A stretch of DNA of 64,000 bases from Typhlomys cinereus. Taxonomy: Eukaryota; Chordata; Mammalia; Rodentia; Platacanthomyidae. The position numbers and the translations under genes were made by a program. The DNA is taken from positions 2,577,501 through 2,641,500 of the forward strand of contig JALPQD010000088.1 in NCBI GenBank assembly GCA_023101885.1. The letters run 5' to 3'. The notes under the pieces are model-generated. The model worked only from the letters and a program-made list of their open reading frames with translations, was not told the DNA's origin and ran no database searches. Shown here piece after piece: positions 34,700 through 47,027 of this stretch; the stretch's first letter is position 1; every line of letters begins with the position of its first letter.

Positions 34700-36280
34700 G
34701 AGAATGGAGCGGGATATGGAACTAGGGGGTCTTTGCTTTCCTAGGTGCATTCAACTTTAAAGAACTAAAGAAAAAAGATAAACTGAATAAATAAGAAAAA
34801 GAGAGACAGGTACAGGAAGATAGAGATCTAATAACCACTCACCACTCATCTGTGGAGATGATCAGTCCCCGGATATTTGATTTCATTTGAATAGTTTCAA
34901 TTCCCAATCTCAACTGACTTTCAATTAACAAATAAGAGTGAGTTTCGGAAGAATAACTCATCCATTCCACCTGTCCTTGAAATACCCGTGACACACCACC
35001 GTGGCACTAGCCTTTTCCTTAATTTGGATAATACCCCAGAGGCAAAATGAAACTGATGATTGACAGGTCTAGGGAATCTCACTGTGACAGAACAGGGATT
35101 TATTTCAGCTCTGCTTTCAAGTCTGTCCCCTTCACACTGTGTCTGCCTTCCAACCTGACAGGACAGAGACGTGACCCTTCACATGACATGAGTCATGTGT
35201 GAGGCAAGTAACAAAACTTTCAACAGTAATATTGAGCCAAGCCTAGCTGAGTAGCTACTGACTTCATAGATCCTAAAAAAAAAGATTAACAGGACAATTA
35301 CCATGGTCAAAAATCTGCAATGAACTAAGGTCCTTCTAATTTGTGCTCCATTACTTATATATGTGTCTGCATCATGACAATATTATTCATGTAACTTTCT
35401 GTCACTATTATATCCTTTAACATAGACATTATGTGCATCTTTAGATTAAAAATAAAACTGAACCTGAGAAAAAATTAGGTAAATTTTTAAGGCAGCAGAG
35501 TTTTAATAAATGGGTTCTTATTCCTTTGTTCTTCCCTATGAAAAAGTCCCTTTCATGCTATAAATCTGGGACTTGGGAGTAGAAATAGAAATTTTTAATC
35601 CTTTTATTAGAACATATCAATATTAAAAACCACAATTTCCATTCAAACAGTCTCTGACAGTTTAAATATTGTTTTAATATACATAATTTCATTGAATGCA
35701 GGCTCTGTGAGTAGAGAAAGGCTTCACCATATGGGAGAAGGGGGAGGAGGGAGAAATCATAAACTCTTCCCAGAGGTTGATGTATGGAAAGCAGGGTCTG
35801 AACACAAACCCTAGGCTTTCTTATTTTCATTATTCCCCAACACACTGCAAAGAAAAACACAGGAAAGTTACTTTAGTTCCTATTTTGCTAGATTGACAGA
35901 AATCAAAGAAATCCAAGCCATAGGACAAAGGAGGTAGGGAGGGATGAAACAATAAGTACATGAAAAAGCAATGTAGAAAATTAATTTTGTAAATTAATTT
36001 TGTAAATCAATTAAAATATAAGTAAAAATACTATGCAAACAAATATTAAACAGAAAATATCCTATATACTTGGATAATGCTGCTCCTAAAAACCTTGGAT
36101 CATTAAACAAAAATCACCATGCCAGGTGCGGGATATTTCCTTTTTAGTTGTTGGTCAGGAAGGTCCTAGAGGTCCCCAAGACAATACATGTTCTTGTCAT
36201 TCCTCTTGGATACCCACTACAGCTACTTGATAAGACCCTACTTCTGCAGACACCACATGCCTTAGACATGAAATACAGAG
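34700..36280. other. Unassigned sequence
   Basis: No gene or named repeat seen over about 1.6 kb. Confidence 0.4.
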
Positions 36281-36287
36281 AGATTTG

Positions 36288-36421
36288 GGCCAATGAGATA
36301 GTTCAGCAGGTAAGAGTACCTGTTTGAAAACCTGGAGACCTGAGTTTGATCCCCAGAAGCCCACATGGTTGAAGAAGAGAAGTGGCCTCTGACCTCCACC
36401 CATGAACTATAGCATGTATGT
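36288..36421 (+). mobile_element. B2-type SINE, short
   Basis: 'ggccaatgagatagttcagcag' and 'gagtttgatccccagaagcc' give A- and B-box-like segments. It ends with 'ctctgacctccac', and the LTR starts directly after. Confidence 0.65.
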
Positions 36422-37498
36422 TGTCATAGTTACATACAAGTATGATGACACAAGGTTCAAGCTCTAAGCACATTTGTAGAGAATTGATGTAGCAGTTTCG
36501 GGGGCCCACAGAGACCCTGGGAGCAGGGTAAGGAGGTGAGAAGTCAACATCACAGACTCCAGAAGTCAGGCGAGTGGCAAAGCAGGCTCACAGGCTTGCA
36601 GACTCGTTTATTGCAAATATCAAGCTGCTTATATACCCCACCCAACATCCCATAAGTTCCAGTGGAAGATTTTCCCATATTGCTCTGTCCAGGTTGATCC
36701 TCTCAGTCAGGCAGTTTGTTGTCAGCACCAGCCATGGCAGCAGGTTCTAGTTTGGGGAAGTTACATTCGCGCATGCGGCCCGTACAGACAATACAGGCCT
36801 GGTCCCTGTCTCCTACATAACCATCCTTTTTATTTATTTTGACAGCTAGCAGGAGCCAGAGTTCTTTGCTCTGACCTTGTTGACCCCATCTCAGAGGGAG
36901 TCCAGCATGACGGACCGCGCCTGTCTTAAGTCGTGCTGTCTCGCAGGATCTTACCAGTCATTGACTACTGGCTCTCAAAAGACCTCACCTCTGGAAGGCA
37001 TGTCAGGATATGTGGATAGTAGATTAGCCTGAGGCCTCATGAATCTCTGCAATCCAAGCTGGAACCACATCTCTAGGGGGGCCATGATTTGGATGTTCAA
37101 GGGCCATAAGCACTTGCAGCATGGTCTTGTTGATGGATAGTTAAGTCCAGAAAAAAATTCCACCAAATGGACTGTCTAGTTGATAAGGTAGACTCAGCCC
37201 ATGGTGGGTGGAATGACTAATCCCTGGCCAAGTGAATAAAATGGAGGAAAATGTTTGAGAAAGTAGGCATCCTATGTACTTGGCTAGACATGCTGGTATG
37301 GCAAGTAAGGATCATCCCTTTCCCAGCTGCTATGTGGTTATAGGGTGACCAGTTCCCTTGGCCCTTGATGTTGGTGTGGGCTCTCCTGCCAAGTTGAAAA
37401 GCAACTGTAACCAGGAACTATAAGAAAAAATAAACCCCTTGTTCCCTTAAGCTGTTTTGTCATGGTTTTATCAGCAACAATTCAGGCAAACTGCTACA
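36422..37498 (+). mobile_element. MaLR-type LTR (family A) split by an ERV fragment
   Basis: The left part is 36422-36487 (TGTCATAG start), resuming near 37134 and ending CTGCTACA at 37498, with AATAAA near 37430. No matching 5-bp flanks (TATGT against CAAGT). Confidence 0.8.
36488..37133 (-). mobile_element. ERV fragment: one LTR plus about 316 bp of internal sequence
   Basis: The minus-strand LTR is 36488-36817 (330 bp), with TGTAGGAG start and CTGCTACA end. TATATAAGC (complement at 36627-36635) and AATAAA (complement at 36607-36612) are about 20 bp apart, a short spacing seen in class II (betaretrovirus-like) LTRs. 36818-37133 is flanking internal sequence with a 63-codon open frame (37166-36975, extending into the host LTR) that I cannot identify. 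There is no second LTR. The junction repeat is weak (ATTGA at 36483 against GTTGA at 37129). Class assignment is inference. Confidence 0.62.
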
Positions 37499-37507
37499 CA
37501 AGTGTCT

Positions 37508-37560
37508 ATTTTCTCTTTCTCTCTCTCTCTCTTTTTCTCTTTCTCTCTATATCTCTCATA
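37508..37560. repeat. (CT)n microsatellite
   Basis: About 50 bp of CT with T interruptions. Confidence 0.9.
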
Positions 37561-38035
37561 AATAAAACTAAAATATTTAAGAATAGCCTTTTTTAAAAAA
37601 AAGATACATAGAAATCAAGCTGGAACTGAGCTGAAATCTTTTTCCCCTGCTGATTAGCTTTCAGACTACTGGACTGTGGTAGAGAAAGAACCTCAACAGT
37701 CTTACCCAACTATAAGTCCTACAAAGTACAGTATCAACCTGCCAGGAAAGATGTGCCCATGGGTAACAACAGTGGCATTCCTGCTATAGGGGTAATCAAC
37801 TGCTCTCTATTTGGATTAGAAGTCAGTTCCACAGAAGAGAATCTATGCTTGGGTTATTATAATCTATTCCAAAAAAAAATGACCGGGAAGGTATCAGACC
37901 TGGGGGAAAAATAATACTGCTGTTTAGTTAAATTGATATGAATCCAACTGCCTTTAAAATATTTATGTTTACACTCAAACACAAGAACTTCTGTCAGTCT
38001 TAATCACAGAACCTTATCTTTGCAATGAATGCAGA
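37561..38035. other. Unassigned sequence
   Basis: No gene or named repeat seen. Confidence 0.4.
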
Positions 38036-38039
38036 CTCA

Positions 38040-38590
38040 CAGCTGCTCAAAGGGCTGAGAAAGAGTGATGGTTGAGTATTCTGCCCTCAATAGGACATTT
38101 GCACCATCCACTCTGGGACCAAGGAACATTGTAGAAGAGGGGAAGTTCAAAGAATTTAAAAGTAAGAAGATAGGGAGAAGGGCTGTAAAATGCTGTCTCC
38201 TAGGAGTGACATGGACAATACAATGATCTCACAGCAACTGTGGCTTTCTGCACTGGGCCTATCCCCAGTCAGCCATAGATGGAGTAGGCACTCATGCTCC
38301 CAATTCTTCCTTGCTAAACTATTGGCTCCTTATGGATTCTGGGAGAAAGGACAGTCATTGTCTTCAACTGTGTATCCATGCATGAGATCACCAGGCTTTA
38401 GTGGATGTCTCCAAGCTCGTGGTCACCAGACAACCTTGGTTAAACTCAGTGGGTTACAAACAAAAAGACATGAGTGTGAGAAAGACAGTGTTGGTGGTAC
38501 TACAGGATGAGAAAGAGATGTAGGGAAGGGGAAGGGTGAATCAAAATGTATTATGTACATGTATGAGAAATTTAATATAAGTTATAAAGC
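38040..38590 (+). mobile_element. Lx-type L1 3' UTR
   Basis: The end of the block reads like the rodent L1 3' terminus: 'aactcagtgggttacaaac' at 38444, a purine-rich stretch, then 'tgtattatgtacatgtatgag' at 38546. The 106-codon open frame inside (38190-38510) is therefore not a gene. Confidence 0.6.
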
Positions 38591-38594
38591 AAAA

Positions 38595-39070
38595 CCCAAT
38601 TATAGGCCTATATTTGACAATTATGACTAGAAAAAAAAGTCATCCTAGTGTCTCCAGATTCCAGATATACCTTGCAGACCAGCTATCCTTTTCAATGTTG
38701 TGTGAAATTCCATTTGCATTAGTCAGCAATTGACATTCCTTAGCCTGTAAGATCTAAATATCTAACGCATTACCAACTGAAAATATCATAAGGATAGAAT
38801 AAACTTATAGACATTTAATAATCTCTTGATTGTTGATACATAAGAAAATTTGAATGAATCACAAGTGCAATATGACAAGTGAAAGAAATGAAACATATTG
38901 TACAGTATACCATTCCATTTATATCAACATTCTCAAAATTAACACACTTTAGAAATAGAAAAAGTTTAATGTGTGAGGAAAGTAAGAGATGGGAGAGGGA
39001 GAGATGGGATGGGGAGTAAGAGCAGATGTGACTAGACAGGGAGTTTTAGTTTCATAGCAACCCTCCACCT
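38595..39070. other. Unassigned sequence
   Basis: No gene or named repeat seen. Confidence 0.4.
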
Positions 39071-39074
39071 TTCT

Positions 39075-39390
39075 GATACCAATCTCTGTTTTAGTCTTGT
39101 ATTCCTTTGCTGAAATAAACACCTGACCCAAGCAAGTTAGAGAAACCAGGGATTTTACTCCAGCTCCAACATCAAGAATAATATACTCCAACTTGCTAAC
39201 CTGCGAGTTTGCCAACCTTCCAACTAGCTCCCTTTCAATCTTTATCCACGCACCCAGAGAATAGTCCCAACCACCTGGGCAGGTGATTAAAGCAGTTAAG
39301 ATAGTCTCCTACAGGCTTGCTGAAAGGCCTGTCTTATGACATAATTCTTCGGAGTTGTTCTCAGAGGATCACATCCTAAATGTCAAGGGA
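39075..39390 (-). repeat. Rodent LTR-like repeat
   Basis: 'ttgctgaaataaacacctgac' followed by 'agcaagttagagaaaccaggg' are the opening words of a common rodent dispersed repeat, read in reverse here. Confidence 0.5.
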
Positions 39391-39399
39391 TAAAGACGC

Positions 39400-39612
39400 A
39401 TATAAGTACGCACACACATACACACAAATACATACATACACACATGTGCACAAACATACAGACTACATTACACACATATATACACACACATACATACACA
39501 CATGTACACACACCTAGACCCATGTACATACACATACACACATACATACACATGTGCACACACATATATAGACTAGAATACATGTACATACATGCATGTA
39601 CACACATAGATT
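39400..39612. repeat. (CATA)n/(CA)n low-complexity tract
   Basis: About 210 bp of interrupted CATA/CA/CATG. It creates Met/Cys/Val-rich false frames on both strands. Confidence 0.9.
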
Positions 39613-39659
39613 CATGTACTCTCTCTCTAAATGAAAGTATGTAAACACATAAACTTTGA

Positions 39660-41475
39660 ATAAGTTCTGTGGACTATCTCAACACTGATGCTCTGGCTTT
39701 GATATACTATTATTTTTAAGATGATACATAGAGGAAAACTGAGTGAAATACATGTAAAACCTTGTGTATTATTTTTGCAATTTCTTTTGAGTTCTTATGT
39801 CATTTTTTAAAGTTACTCTTTTGGTCTTAGTGGAAGGCTTTATTGGCACAAAGTCCTTTATATTTCACCAGCCAACACTTTGGTAAATCTCCCCCAGCAT
39901 CCTCCAAACTCCCTGAAATCTAGGAAAACCTGGGCTCTTGGCTGCTATTAGATACATCCCAAATCTGAACACATTGTTCTGTTTGTTGAATAAATTCACC
40001 TATGTGAAAAGCGTGCTCAGTATGAGCTAAGCCTTGCTTACTTCTCCAATCTCATTATATTCTCCCCACCCCCTCCACCCCAATCCGCAGAAATAAAATA
40101 ATTCTTATGTACGTGGCTCTGTTTGTATTTTCCTATCTTTCTGAAGTTCTCTTTTTTGTGTTTTTTCCCCAGAGGGATTTGGCTTAGTCCTTGTCATCCC
40201 AGCATTAGTTAAGTGAAAGCCTCTTGCTTTCCCTCACACTCCTGGTCTTTTTCCAGTCAGTGAAGCTGTGTCCCAACATGTTTTGCAGCTCAGAAGTAGC
40301 CTATGTCTGCTGGAAAACACAGCTGATCAGTAGACTCCTTGAAGATGCTTTTCTGCAGCAGTTGTTCCCAGCTAGGATTCTTGAGTCTTTGACCTTACCA
40401 AGGGCTACACCGACTCAACCATTCATACTTGTCCTTCTGCAAATCTAGAAATTAGGCTGAACCTAAAGGACACCCCAGGAGGGAAGCGTGGCCATTTTCT
40501 ATTCCACGAGTCAAAGTGTTAACTTCACATGCATGTTTCATAAGCTACATCAGATCATGGCAGAGACAAAGGCAAGCACAAGAACCAAGATATGATGATA
40601 AATCAGAGACTTTTCCCTTTAAGGCTACCCCTGAGAGGCTGGGGACAAACAGCATAATTTGTGCCATGTGTACCCCAAATTTCCATGGACCCTCATTGGC
40701 TTTAATTGAACCCAATATGTAAACAAAGAGTCAATCAAATAACAAGCATCCTCATAGAACCTGGGCCTGAAAAGCCAATTCAGTCTGCTGGCTTCTTATC
40801 TTGAAGACTGCGGACTGTCTTTCTTCTCACTCCTGATTTTCCCTCCCTGCCAAATGCCACTGTCAAGTAGCAGCCCCTCTAAAGTCTGCTCAGGTCAAGC
40901 AAACTTCCTTTGAGAAATTCTTGACAAGCTGCATCAGCACAAAGCAATGGAAACGTATTTTTGAGGCTGATTCTCACCTCAGAACACACATTTCTATCTA
41001 GCTCTGGAGCTGACTTTTAACGAAGAAGGATATTCTGATTAACCTTATCTTTAACGTCTCTTCTCATCATAACTGCAGGAAGCTAGCAGGATAGCCAAGC
41101 AATGCATATGGATAAGATAAAGGATGGGTCGATCTGCTTAAATAATTCAGCAGCATATTAATCTCTGTGAACTTTTTGGGACTGTGTTAATGTCAGCTTT
41201 ACTTTGGTTCTCAGCGAACACAAAGAATTCAGGGCACGTTTTTCACCTCGGTAAAGAACCAAAAACAGAGCAGGCGCTGAAAAGTTCAAGTCCTGAAGTT
41301 CCTCTGGAACACCACAGGAAGCATTTAAAACTAGCTACAAGTGTTTAAGACTACAGTCTTGTTGACTGTACACTGAAGAGCAGTGTTCTGTTGCCACTTC
41401 CTCACAGTTTTCTTTCCTTCCCGTAAGGAATAACTTCAGAACTTTGCTGCTAACACACCATGGACAATGAGAGTG
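39660..41475. other. Longest repeat-free stretch; possible conserved non-coding sequence at 40860-41330
   Basis: No transposable element recognised over 1.8 kb. 40860-41330 has balanced composition, a GATAAGATAAAGGATGGG block and several AT-rich homeodomain-like cores. Whether it is conserved cannot be judged here. Confidence 0.35.
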
Positions 41476-41480
41476 TAGGC

Positions 41481-41856
41481 TGTCATGATTTGAGATGTGA
41501 GTTGTCCCTCACAGACTCACGTGATTGCATCTTTAATTATTTGGGAAAGTCTTAGCACCTTTAGGAGGTAGAGTATTGCTAGAGGAAGTCAATCAGAGGA
41601 GGTAGGCCTTGAGCTTGATTAACCCTGCCCTTATTGAGTGGTGAGTCTGTTCTGGAGCTTGAAGCAGCAGCTCTCAGCCTCCATGATGCCTGCAGTAACT
41701 TAAGCCTTCTCCAACTTCTGTTTCCTGCCATGCCTTTTCAGCCTTGAAGGACTGTATCTCCTCCCTGGAACCCTAAGCTGAATAAATCTCGCTTTTCTCC
41801 CCTTAAATTGTTTGAGCTTGAGTGTGTCTCACAGTAATAGAGAAGAGTAACCGGCA
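41481..41856 (+). mobile_element. MaLR-type LTR (family C)
   Basis: It starts TGTCATGATTTGAG and ends GGCA, with AATAAA at about 41781. The inner order resembles family B ('cagctctcagcctcc', 'ccctggaacc'). The flanks TAGGC and TAATG do not match. Confidence 0.72.
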
Positions 41857-41869
41857 TAATGGTGATCAA

Positions 41870-42470
41870 GGTAAAGGGTTCAACTCAGCTAGTGGAAATA
41901 ACTCCTACCCTCCAAACTCCTAGGATAATGTAAGACAGCTTCTAATAGTGAATTATTCTCACAGAGATCAAAGAAAAAAAGATGCCCAGAAGTTATTTGA
42001 AGATCCAAGCTAAGGCACATATATTAATTCAGCTTTCACCAGATGTTACAAAATCTGTGTAGAAACACAAATACACAGAGCTCTCAGTAATTTTCTTCTT
42101 CACAGAGGTCAGTTGTATATTAAATTCTAGGCACCCTAACTTTATAGGTCATTGACTTTTACTTTCACGTATAGAACTCAATCTCTAGGTAATTGTGAAA
42201 TGCTGAATCTACCACTCATTATGGAAAATTTAATATTCAACAATATTCCTGGAGAAAGTATTTTGAAATCCTTGGAAGACAATTTAATATAATTAAGGAC
42301 TAAGGTATAAGTCTCTTGGGAATGGATTCAGAGTACAATAAGCTATGATTTGCTTTGTTCATTTGTTTTTACAAAAGCAATCCTCTGCTCATTATCTTCA
42401 TGAAGAACTAATCGTTTAAGTTCATGTGCACTTAAACAATATTTGTGTCTTTAGATTTACCTAAACAATA
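41870..42470. other. Unassigned sequence
   Basis: No gene or named repeat seen. Confidence 0.4.
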
Positions 42471-42475
42471 TGTTT

Positions 42476-42520
<45 letters not shown>
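42476..42520. repeat. (GT)n microsatellite
   Basis: About 20 uninterrupted GT units. Confidence 0.97.
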
Positions 42521-42521
<1 letters not shown>

Positions 42522-42524
42522 CCA

Positions 42525-43090
42525 AAGACTGATGGAGGGTCTCCATCCCAATGTCCCCAATCCCTTTCCACCGTATTTGTTGAGACATGATATATCACAA
42601 ACTGGAGCTCACCCAATTTAGCTGCACTTGCTGGTCAGGAAACTCTAGAGATCTTCTTGTCTCCACATACACACATACCCTGCTTCCCAGTGCTAGGATT
42701 ACAGTTGCATACCACCATGCCAGGGTTTTCTTTCTTGTTTTGTGTGTGTGCGTGTGTGTGTGTGTGTATGTATAGTGTGTCCCTGAAGAGGACCAAGGGT
42801 GACTTTAGGAATCATCCTGGATTGCTTCTACTTCCTTCTTGCTTTGCTCTGGGATTTTCCAGGCTCCACCACCAGGTCCTGCAGTGCACGCTGTTGCCAT
42901 TTCCCCCTGACATTTTTTTATGTGGGACCTGGGATCTGAACTCAGGAGGACTTTCTGCTTGCAAGACAGAGTCTTAACTCCTAAGCCATCTCTCCAGCTC
43001 CATGTCAGGTTTTCTACATGGGTTCATGGAGATGGACTCAGACCCTCATGCTTGTGCAGCAAGTTTGTGCAGCAAGTGCTTTTCCAAGAG
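42525..43090 (-). mobile_element. B4 composite SINE split by a younger SINE
   Basis: The left part (about 42590-42731) reads as reversed B1 ('cagtgctaggattacag', 'ccaccatgcc'). The right part (43000-43090) reads as the reversed ID-like end ('tacatgggttcatgga', 'gcagcaagtgctt'). Confidence 0.68.
42715..43015 (-). mobile_element. B2-superfamily SINE in B4, decayed target duplication
   Basis: The body is 42732-42999, head at the right end (complement of GAGCTGGAGAGATGG). The tail is a GT run (42741-42776). The flanks are CCATGCCAGGGTTTTCT (42715-42731) and CCATGTCAGGTTTTCT (43000-43015), one mismatch and one indel. Confidence 0.88.
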
Positions 43091-43099
43091 TCATTAACA

Positions 43100-43715
43100 A
43101 TAATTAATGACTTTTAGATAAAGTGTTGAACTACCCTTTGAAATACCCTCTTTAGGAAATAGGACTGGAATATCTTACAAGCAAATGTTCAGTAATAAAG
43201 ATTCCTAAACTATCAAAAGAGAGGGTAATGAACTACTTCCAAGCTGTGCAGAAAGAAGGTAAAGTGTGCACACACCCTGAAATCTTTTGAGGAGGACTGA
43301 AAGTAAAATGTTAATGAAGCACAATAAAAAAAAAATAAAGAAAAAACACACAATCCAAAATGCCAGAAATAGAAGGAGATCTGAGAGTAGACATTCAGAC
43401 AATGTCAGGAAGCAGCAAGTAGTATCCAAAACAAAAAGAACATTCAGGCATCCATGACATGCTTTTACGCTTGAATAGGAAAGACATAACAGGCTGGCTT
43501 AATGTGTCAAAGGTGAGTTGCTGAAGCCTTTGACCACGAGAATGGAAGCAGTGGCTGAGTCAATCACCCCACAAGAGGCCCTAGTCCTCAACAACTCTTT
43601 CAGATGTTTGTCAAATCATTCATGTAGAAAACTGGTCACTCTAAGATGAGCCTGTGGCACTATGAATTCAAAAGCTGGTCAATAATTTGAAGCACCGAAA
43701 TGGCTGTATTATAAA
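43100..43715. other. Unassigned sequence
   Basis: No gene or named repeat seen. Confidence 0.4.
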
Positions 43716-43721
43716 CTCTCC

Positions 43722-44201
43722 TGTTGCAGTTTGCTTGCATTGTTGTTGATAAAATCATGAGCAAAACAGCTTAAAAGAACAAGGGGTTTATTCTCTCTTA
43801 CGATAGTCTGGTTGCAGTTGCTTTGCAGGAGAACTTTGCAGGAGAGTTCACACAAACTTCATCAGGACCAAGGAAACTGGCCTCACCACACCCACATAAC
43901 AGCTGAGAGAGGGACAATCCTTACTTGCCAGACCAGCATATCTGCCCAACTGTTCCAAAGCATGTCAACTCTCTCAACCAGCTTCCTCCATCTTATTCAC
44001 CTGCTCAAGGACTACTCCCACCCACCATTATCAACTAGACAATCTCCTACAGATTCTCTCTGAGTTTGAGTTTAACTCAATCACTCCTACAGATTCTCTC
44101 TGAGTGATTGAGTTTAACTCAATCACTAATTCTTCGCAACTATGCCCAGAGCTCAAACTGCCAATCATCAAGTTTTTTGATACCTGTATCTAACTATGAC
44201 A
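43722..44201 (-). mobile_element. MaLR-type LTR (family A) with internal tandem duplication
   Basis: Starts TGTTGCAG and ends CTATGACA on plus, the reverse of the family. It is longer than its relatives because a block of about 41 bp is repeated (44044-44126), ending in a 12-bp perfect hairpin. Confidence 0.85.
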
Positions 44202-44209
44202 CCGCCTCT

Positions 44210-45995
44210 CTAAAATCTATATTCAGGAGCCCCCATATCCACTGGTGGAACATTCCAGCCTTGGCAGGTGTTCAGGTACTATCTAGTGCAGGCATCCTAG
44301 GTGGGACTCAGATGATCACACAGTCAAAGCAATGTGGGAGGGGAGGGAAACTGGCTGGAGGAGAGAAAAGGTGGGGTGATGAAAACACATTCATTGTTAA
44401 TATAAATAAAAATCAAAAATTAAATAAATGCAAATCAGCCTCCTTAATTTTACTATCCAGATATTAACGCTTCCACTGATGTATAAAATGGATCCCCTTC
44501 GATCAATAACACCAAGATAGCTCTGCTTAAGAAGGAAGGTACTGATTCATTCCATTGAATGTCCACATTCTGACTGAGACAACAGATATTCATAGAGATA
44601 GAAGAAAGACTTGTTAAATATTCATTTCCTTCAATCCTCTTAACAATGTCCCTGCATCAACTCAAATACCCAGAAAAAATTACGTGCAGAGAATATTAGA
44701 GTAGTTCCCTCTAGACATGTATTTACAGGCCAATTGGTGTTAGGCCCCTTTGCTTGTCATTGCTGTTGAAAACTTATCCATTCTACTGTGTGATGTTCAC
44801 ATACAAAATGCATCAGACATTTGGGGGGAAGGAAACATACGCATTAGCAGTTATTGAAGTTAACTGCCCAGAATGTTAAAGTGGAATGACAATTATGGTT
44901 CCACTACTGATTTAATTTTTTGAATAAATGTGATTCGTTTTGGATCCTTCTATTTATTTTTGGCGTTTCTGAGAGCTCCATATGGCAGAAGCAATGTTAT
45001 GCATTTACCAGTTTCTTCTCTGTTTCCCTCTTCCTGGGTATTGAGCAAGAAAACACGTTTTGTGCAAGCGACAGTTAAATTGACATTACTCTCCCTGAGG
45101 TGCAAGGCAGGAGTTAAGCACTGTTAAAAATCACTTTTAGCATTTACAATCACATTTAATTGTAAGAACACCTTCCAATGTTCAGTTTCCTGCATGTAGG
45201 CAGAGATGGTGGGGCATGGAAGATTCTGACTCATTAATTGACAGCTCTTGGACTCTCCCTTGCTCTCCTGACTGCCTTGAACACAAAGACGGTCAATCAA
45301 ACAACCAGCAAAACTACTTTTAGGCCAACATCCGAGGAAGCCTTAAGAAAACTATGCAATGATCTTAGCTGATTGCCCTGACTCTGGGGGAGCAGATAGA
45401 TGATTGCCCTGGCTTCCGGGGGCACAGGGAGGATTGTTTGGAATGTTCTTGCCATCTTTTTGCTATCATAATCCTCTGTAAATGCAGGAGTTCTATGAAA
45501 CCATCGCCACCTAGGCCAAAGTGGGAACATTTCCTCTAAAGTCCAGCAGACAGACAGCCAATACTGGCACTACAGAATCAAGGCTGTGATTGGTCTAAAC
45601 GCCACTCCTCTGAGTACATAACCAGTGTTTGAATCACTCAGTGAATCTCCTGGGAGACACTCTGTCGTGTTGCTGTCTCTCCTCGTATTGCAACATGAGG
45701 TCCAAACAAGGCTTCTCTCAAGGGATCCTTCCTTGCTTCCTTTTAGCACTGCGGCATGAGCTTACAGCATAAGAAAGGAACAGCAGAGGCAGCCCACTGC
45801 AGCTGGGACAACCACACTGAATGGTTAGCAGGCAAGCTATGAAAGCCACAACGTCACTGGTTGCTGGGTCACCCAAGAAGCATCAGCTGAAGAATTCAAG
45901 AGTAGCTATAGCAGGAAGGGGAAGCAGGGAGAGGGCAAGAGAGGATACAGAGTGAGGCTAAAAGGCATAAATTTTAGGTATGCTCTCAAAAAACA
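44210..45995. other. Unassigned sequence; possible LTR at 45290-45700
   Basis: 45290-45700 has duplicated text ('gattgccctgactctggggg' and 'gattgccctggcttccgggg') and an end reminiscent of a retroviral R-U5, but no clear TATA, polyadenylation signal or termini. The rest is unassigned. Confidence 0.3.
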
Positions 45996-45999
45996 TAGC

Positions 46000-46133
46000 T
46001 GCTGGACCATAATGATAATTCTAGTTTTATCTGTTTTATAGAATTTGGCATGCTGTTTTCTATAATGACCTTACTATTTTATAAACCTACTAACTGCACA
46101 AATATGCTAATTTCTTCACATCCTCACCAAATT
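46000..46133 (-). mobile_element. Old L1 fragment, piece 1
   Basis: 'cacatcctcaccaaatttgtta' and preceding text match the ORF2 3' region in L1-A at about 2470-2540. It continues at 46919 after two insertions. Confidence 0.6.
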
Positions 46134-46480
46134 TGTTATGTTATGAGGTGTATCTTCACGTGTGTGTGATACAGGCACGTGTAAGTGAGGGTACATGAGT
46201 CTGCAAGTGTGCAGAAGCCAGAGGAAGAAGTCGGGCATCCTTCTGAAACAGTCTCTTGCTGACTGTGGAGCCAGGCAGCTGACCAGCAAGCTGCAGCCAT
46301 CTTTCTGTCCTGTGTCCACTCCACCCCTACACAATGCAAGGGGGTTGCAGACATACTTTAAGCCATAGCTGGATTTTTTTCACTTACATACTAGGAACTC
46401 AGACACAGGTCCTCATACTTATATAGCAAGTGCTCTACCCACTGGGCAACCTCACCAATCTTTATTTTGTCTTTTGATAG
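46134..46480 (-). mobile_element. B4/B3-type composite SINE
   Basis: Ends with 'caggtcctcatacttatata' and 'caagtgctctacccactggg', the reversed ID-like head, and starts with a degenerate GT tail. Confidence 0.6.
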
Positions 46481-46483
46481 TAA

Positions 46484-46923
46484 CCATCTGTCATAGTTGG
46501 GCACAGTATCAACTTGACAGTTGAGGGTTTGAGCTCTGGGCACATTTGTGGAGAATTAGTGGTTGAGTTAGACCCGGAGCAAACCTGCAAGAGATTGTCT
46601 AGCTGATAAGGAAGGCCCAGCCTATGGTGGGTGGGATTAGGCCCTGGAATAAATCATAGAGAGCTGGTTGAGAGAGTCAGCATCCTTTTGTATACTTGGC
46701 CAGACATGCTGGTCTAGCAAGTAAGGATTGTCCCTCTCTCAGCTGTTATGTGGTGATGATATAGGCAGTTCCCTCGACATTGGTGTTGGCCTGAACTCTC
46801 CTGTCAAGCTGGACTGAGTGAGAACTGTAGTCAAATAATCGTAAGAGACAATAAACCCCTTGTTCCCTTAAGCTGTTTGATGGTCATTTATCAGCAACCA
46901 TGCAGGCGAACTGCAACACCATC
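46484..46923 (+). mobile_element. Solo MaLR-type LTR (family A), duplication CCATC
   Basis: LTR 46489-46918, TGTCATAG to CTGCAACA, AATAAA at about 46850. CCATC is repeated exactly at 46484-46488 and 46919-46923. One of the best preserved copies. Confidence 0.93.
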
Positions 46924-46993
46924 TTAATGAGAATGAAGTATATCATGCTGTGGTTCAATCATTTGCCTAATGATTACTGATGCTAAAAATTCT

Positions 46994-47027
<34 letters not shown>

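Noticed and set aside
38190..38510. 106-codon plus-strand frame
   Set aside because: It lies in sequence that reads as an Lx-type L1 3' UTR, so it is not a gene.
45290..45700. Possible additional retroviral LTR
   Set aside because: No convincing TG/CA termini, TATA box or AATAAA. Kept only as a note in the unassigned stretch.
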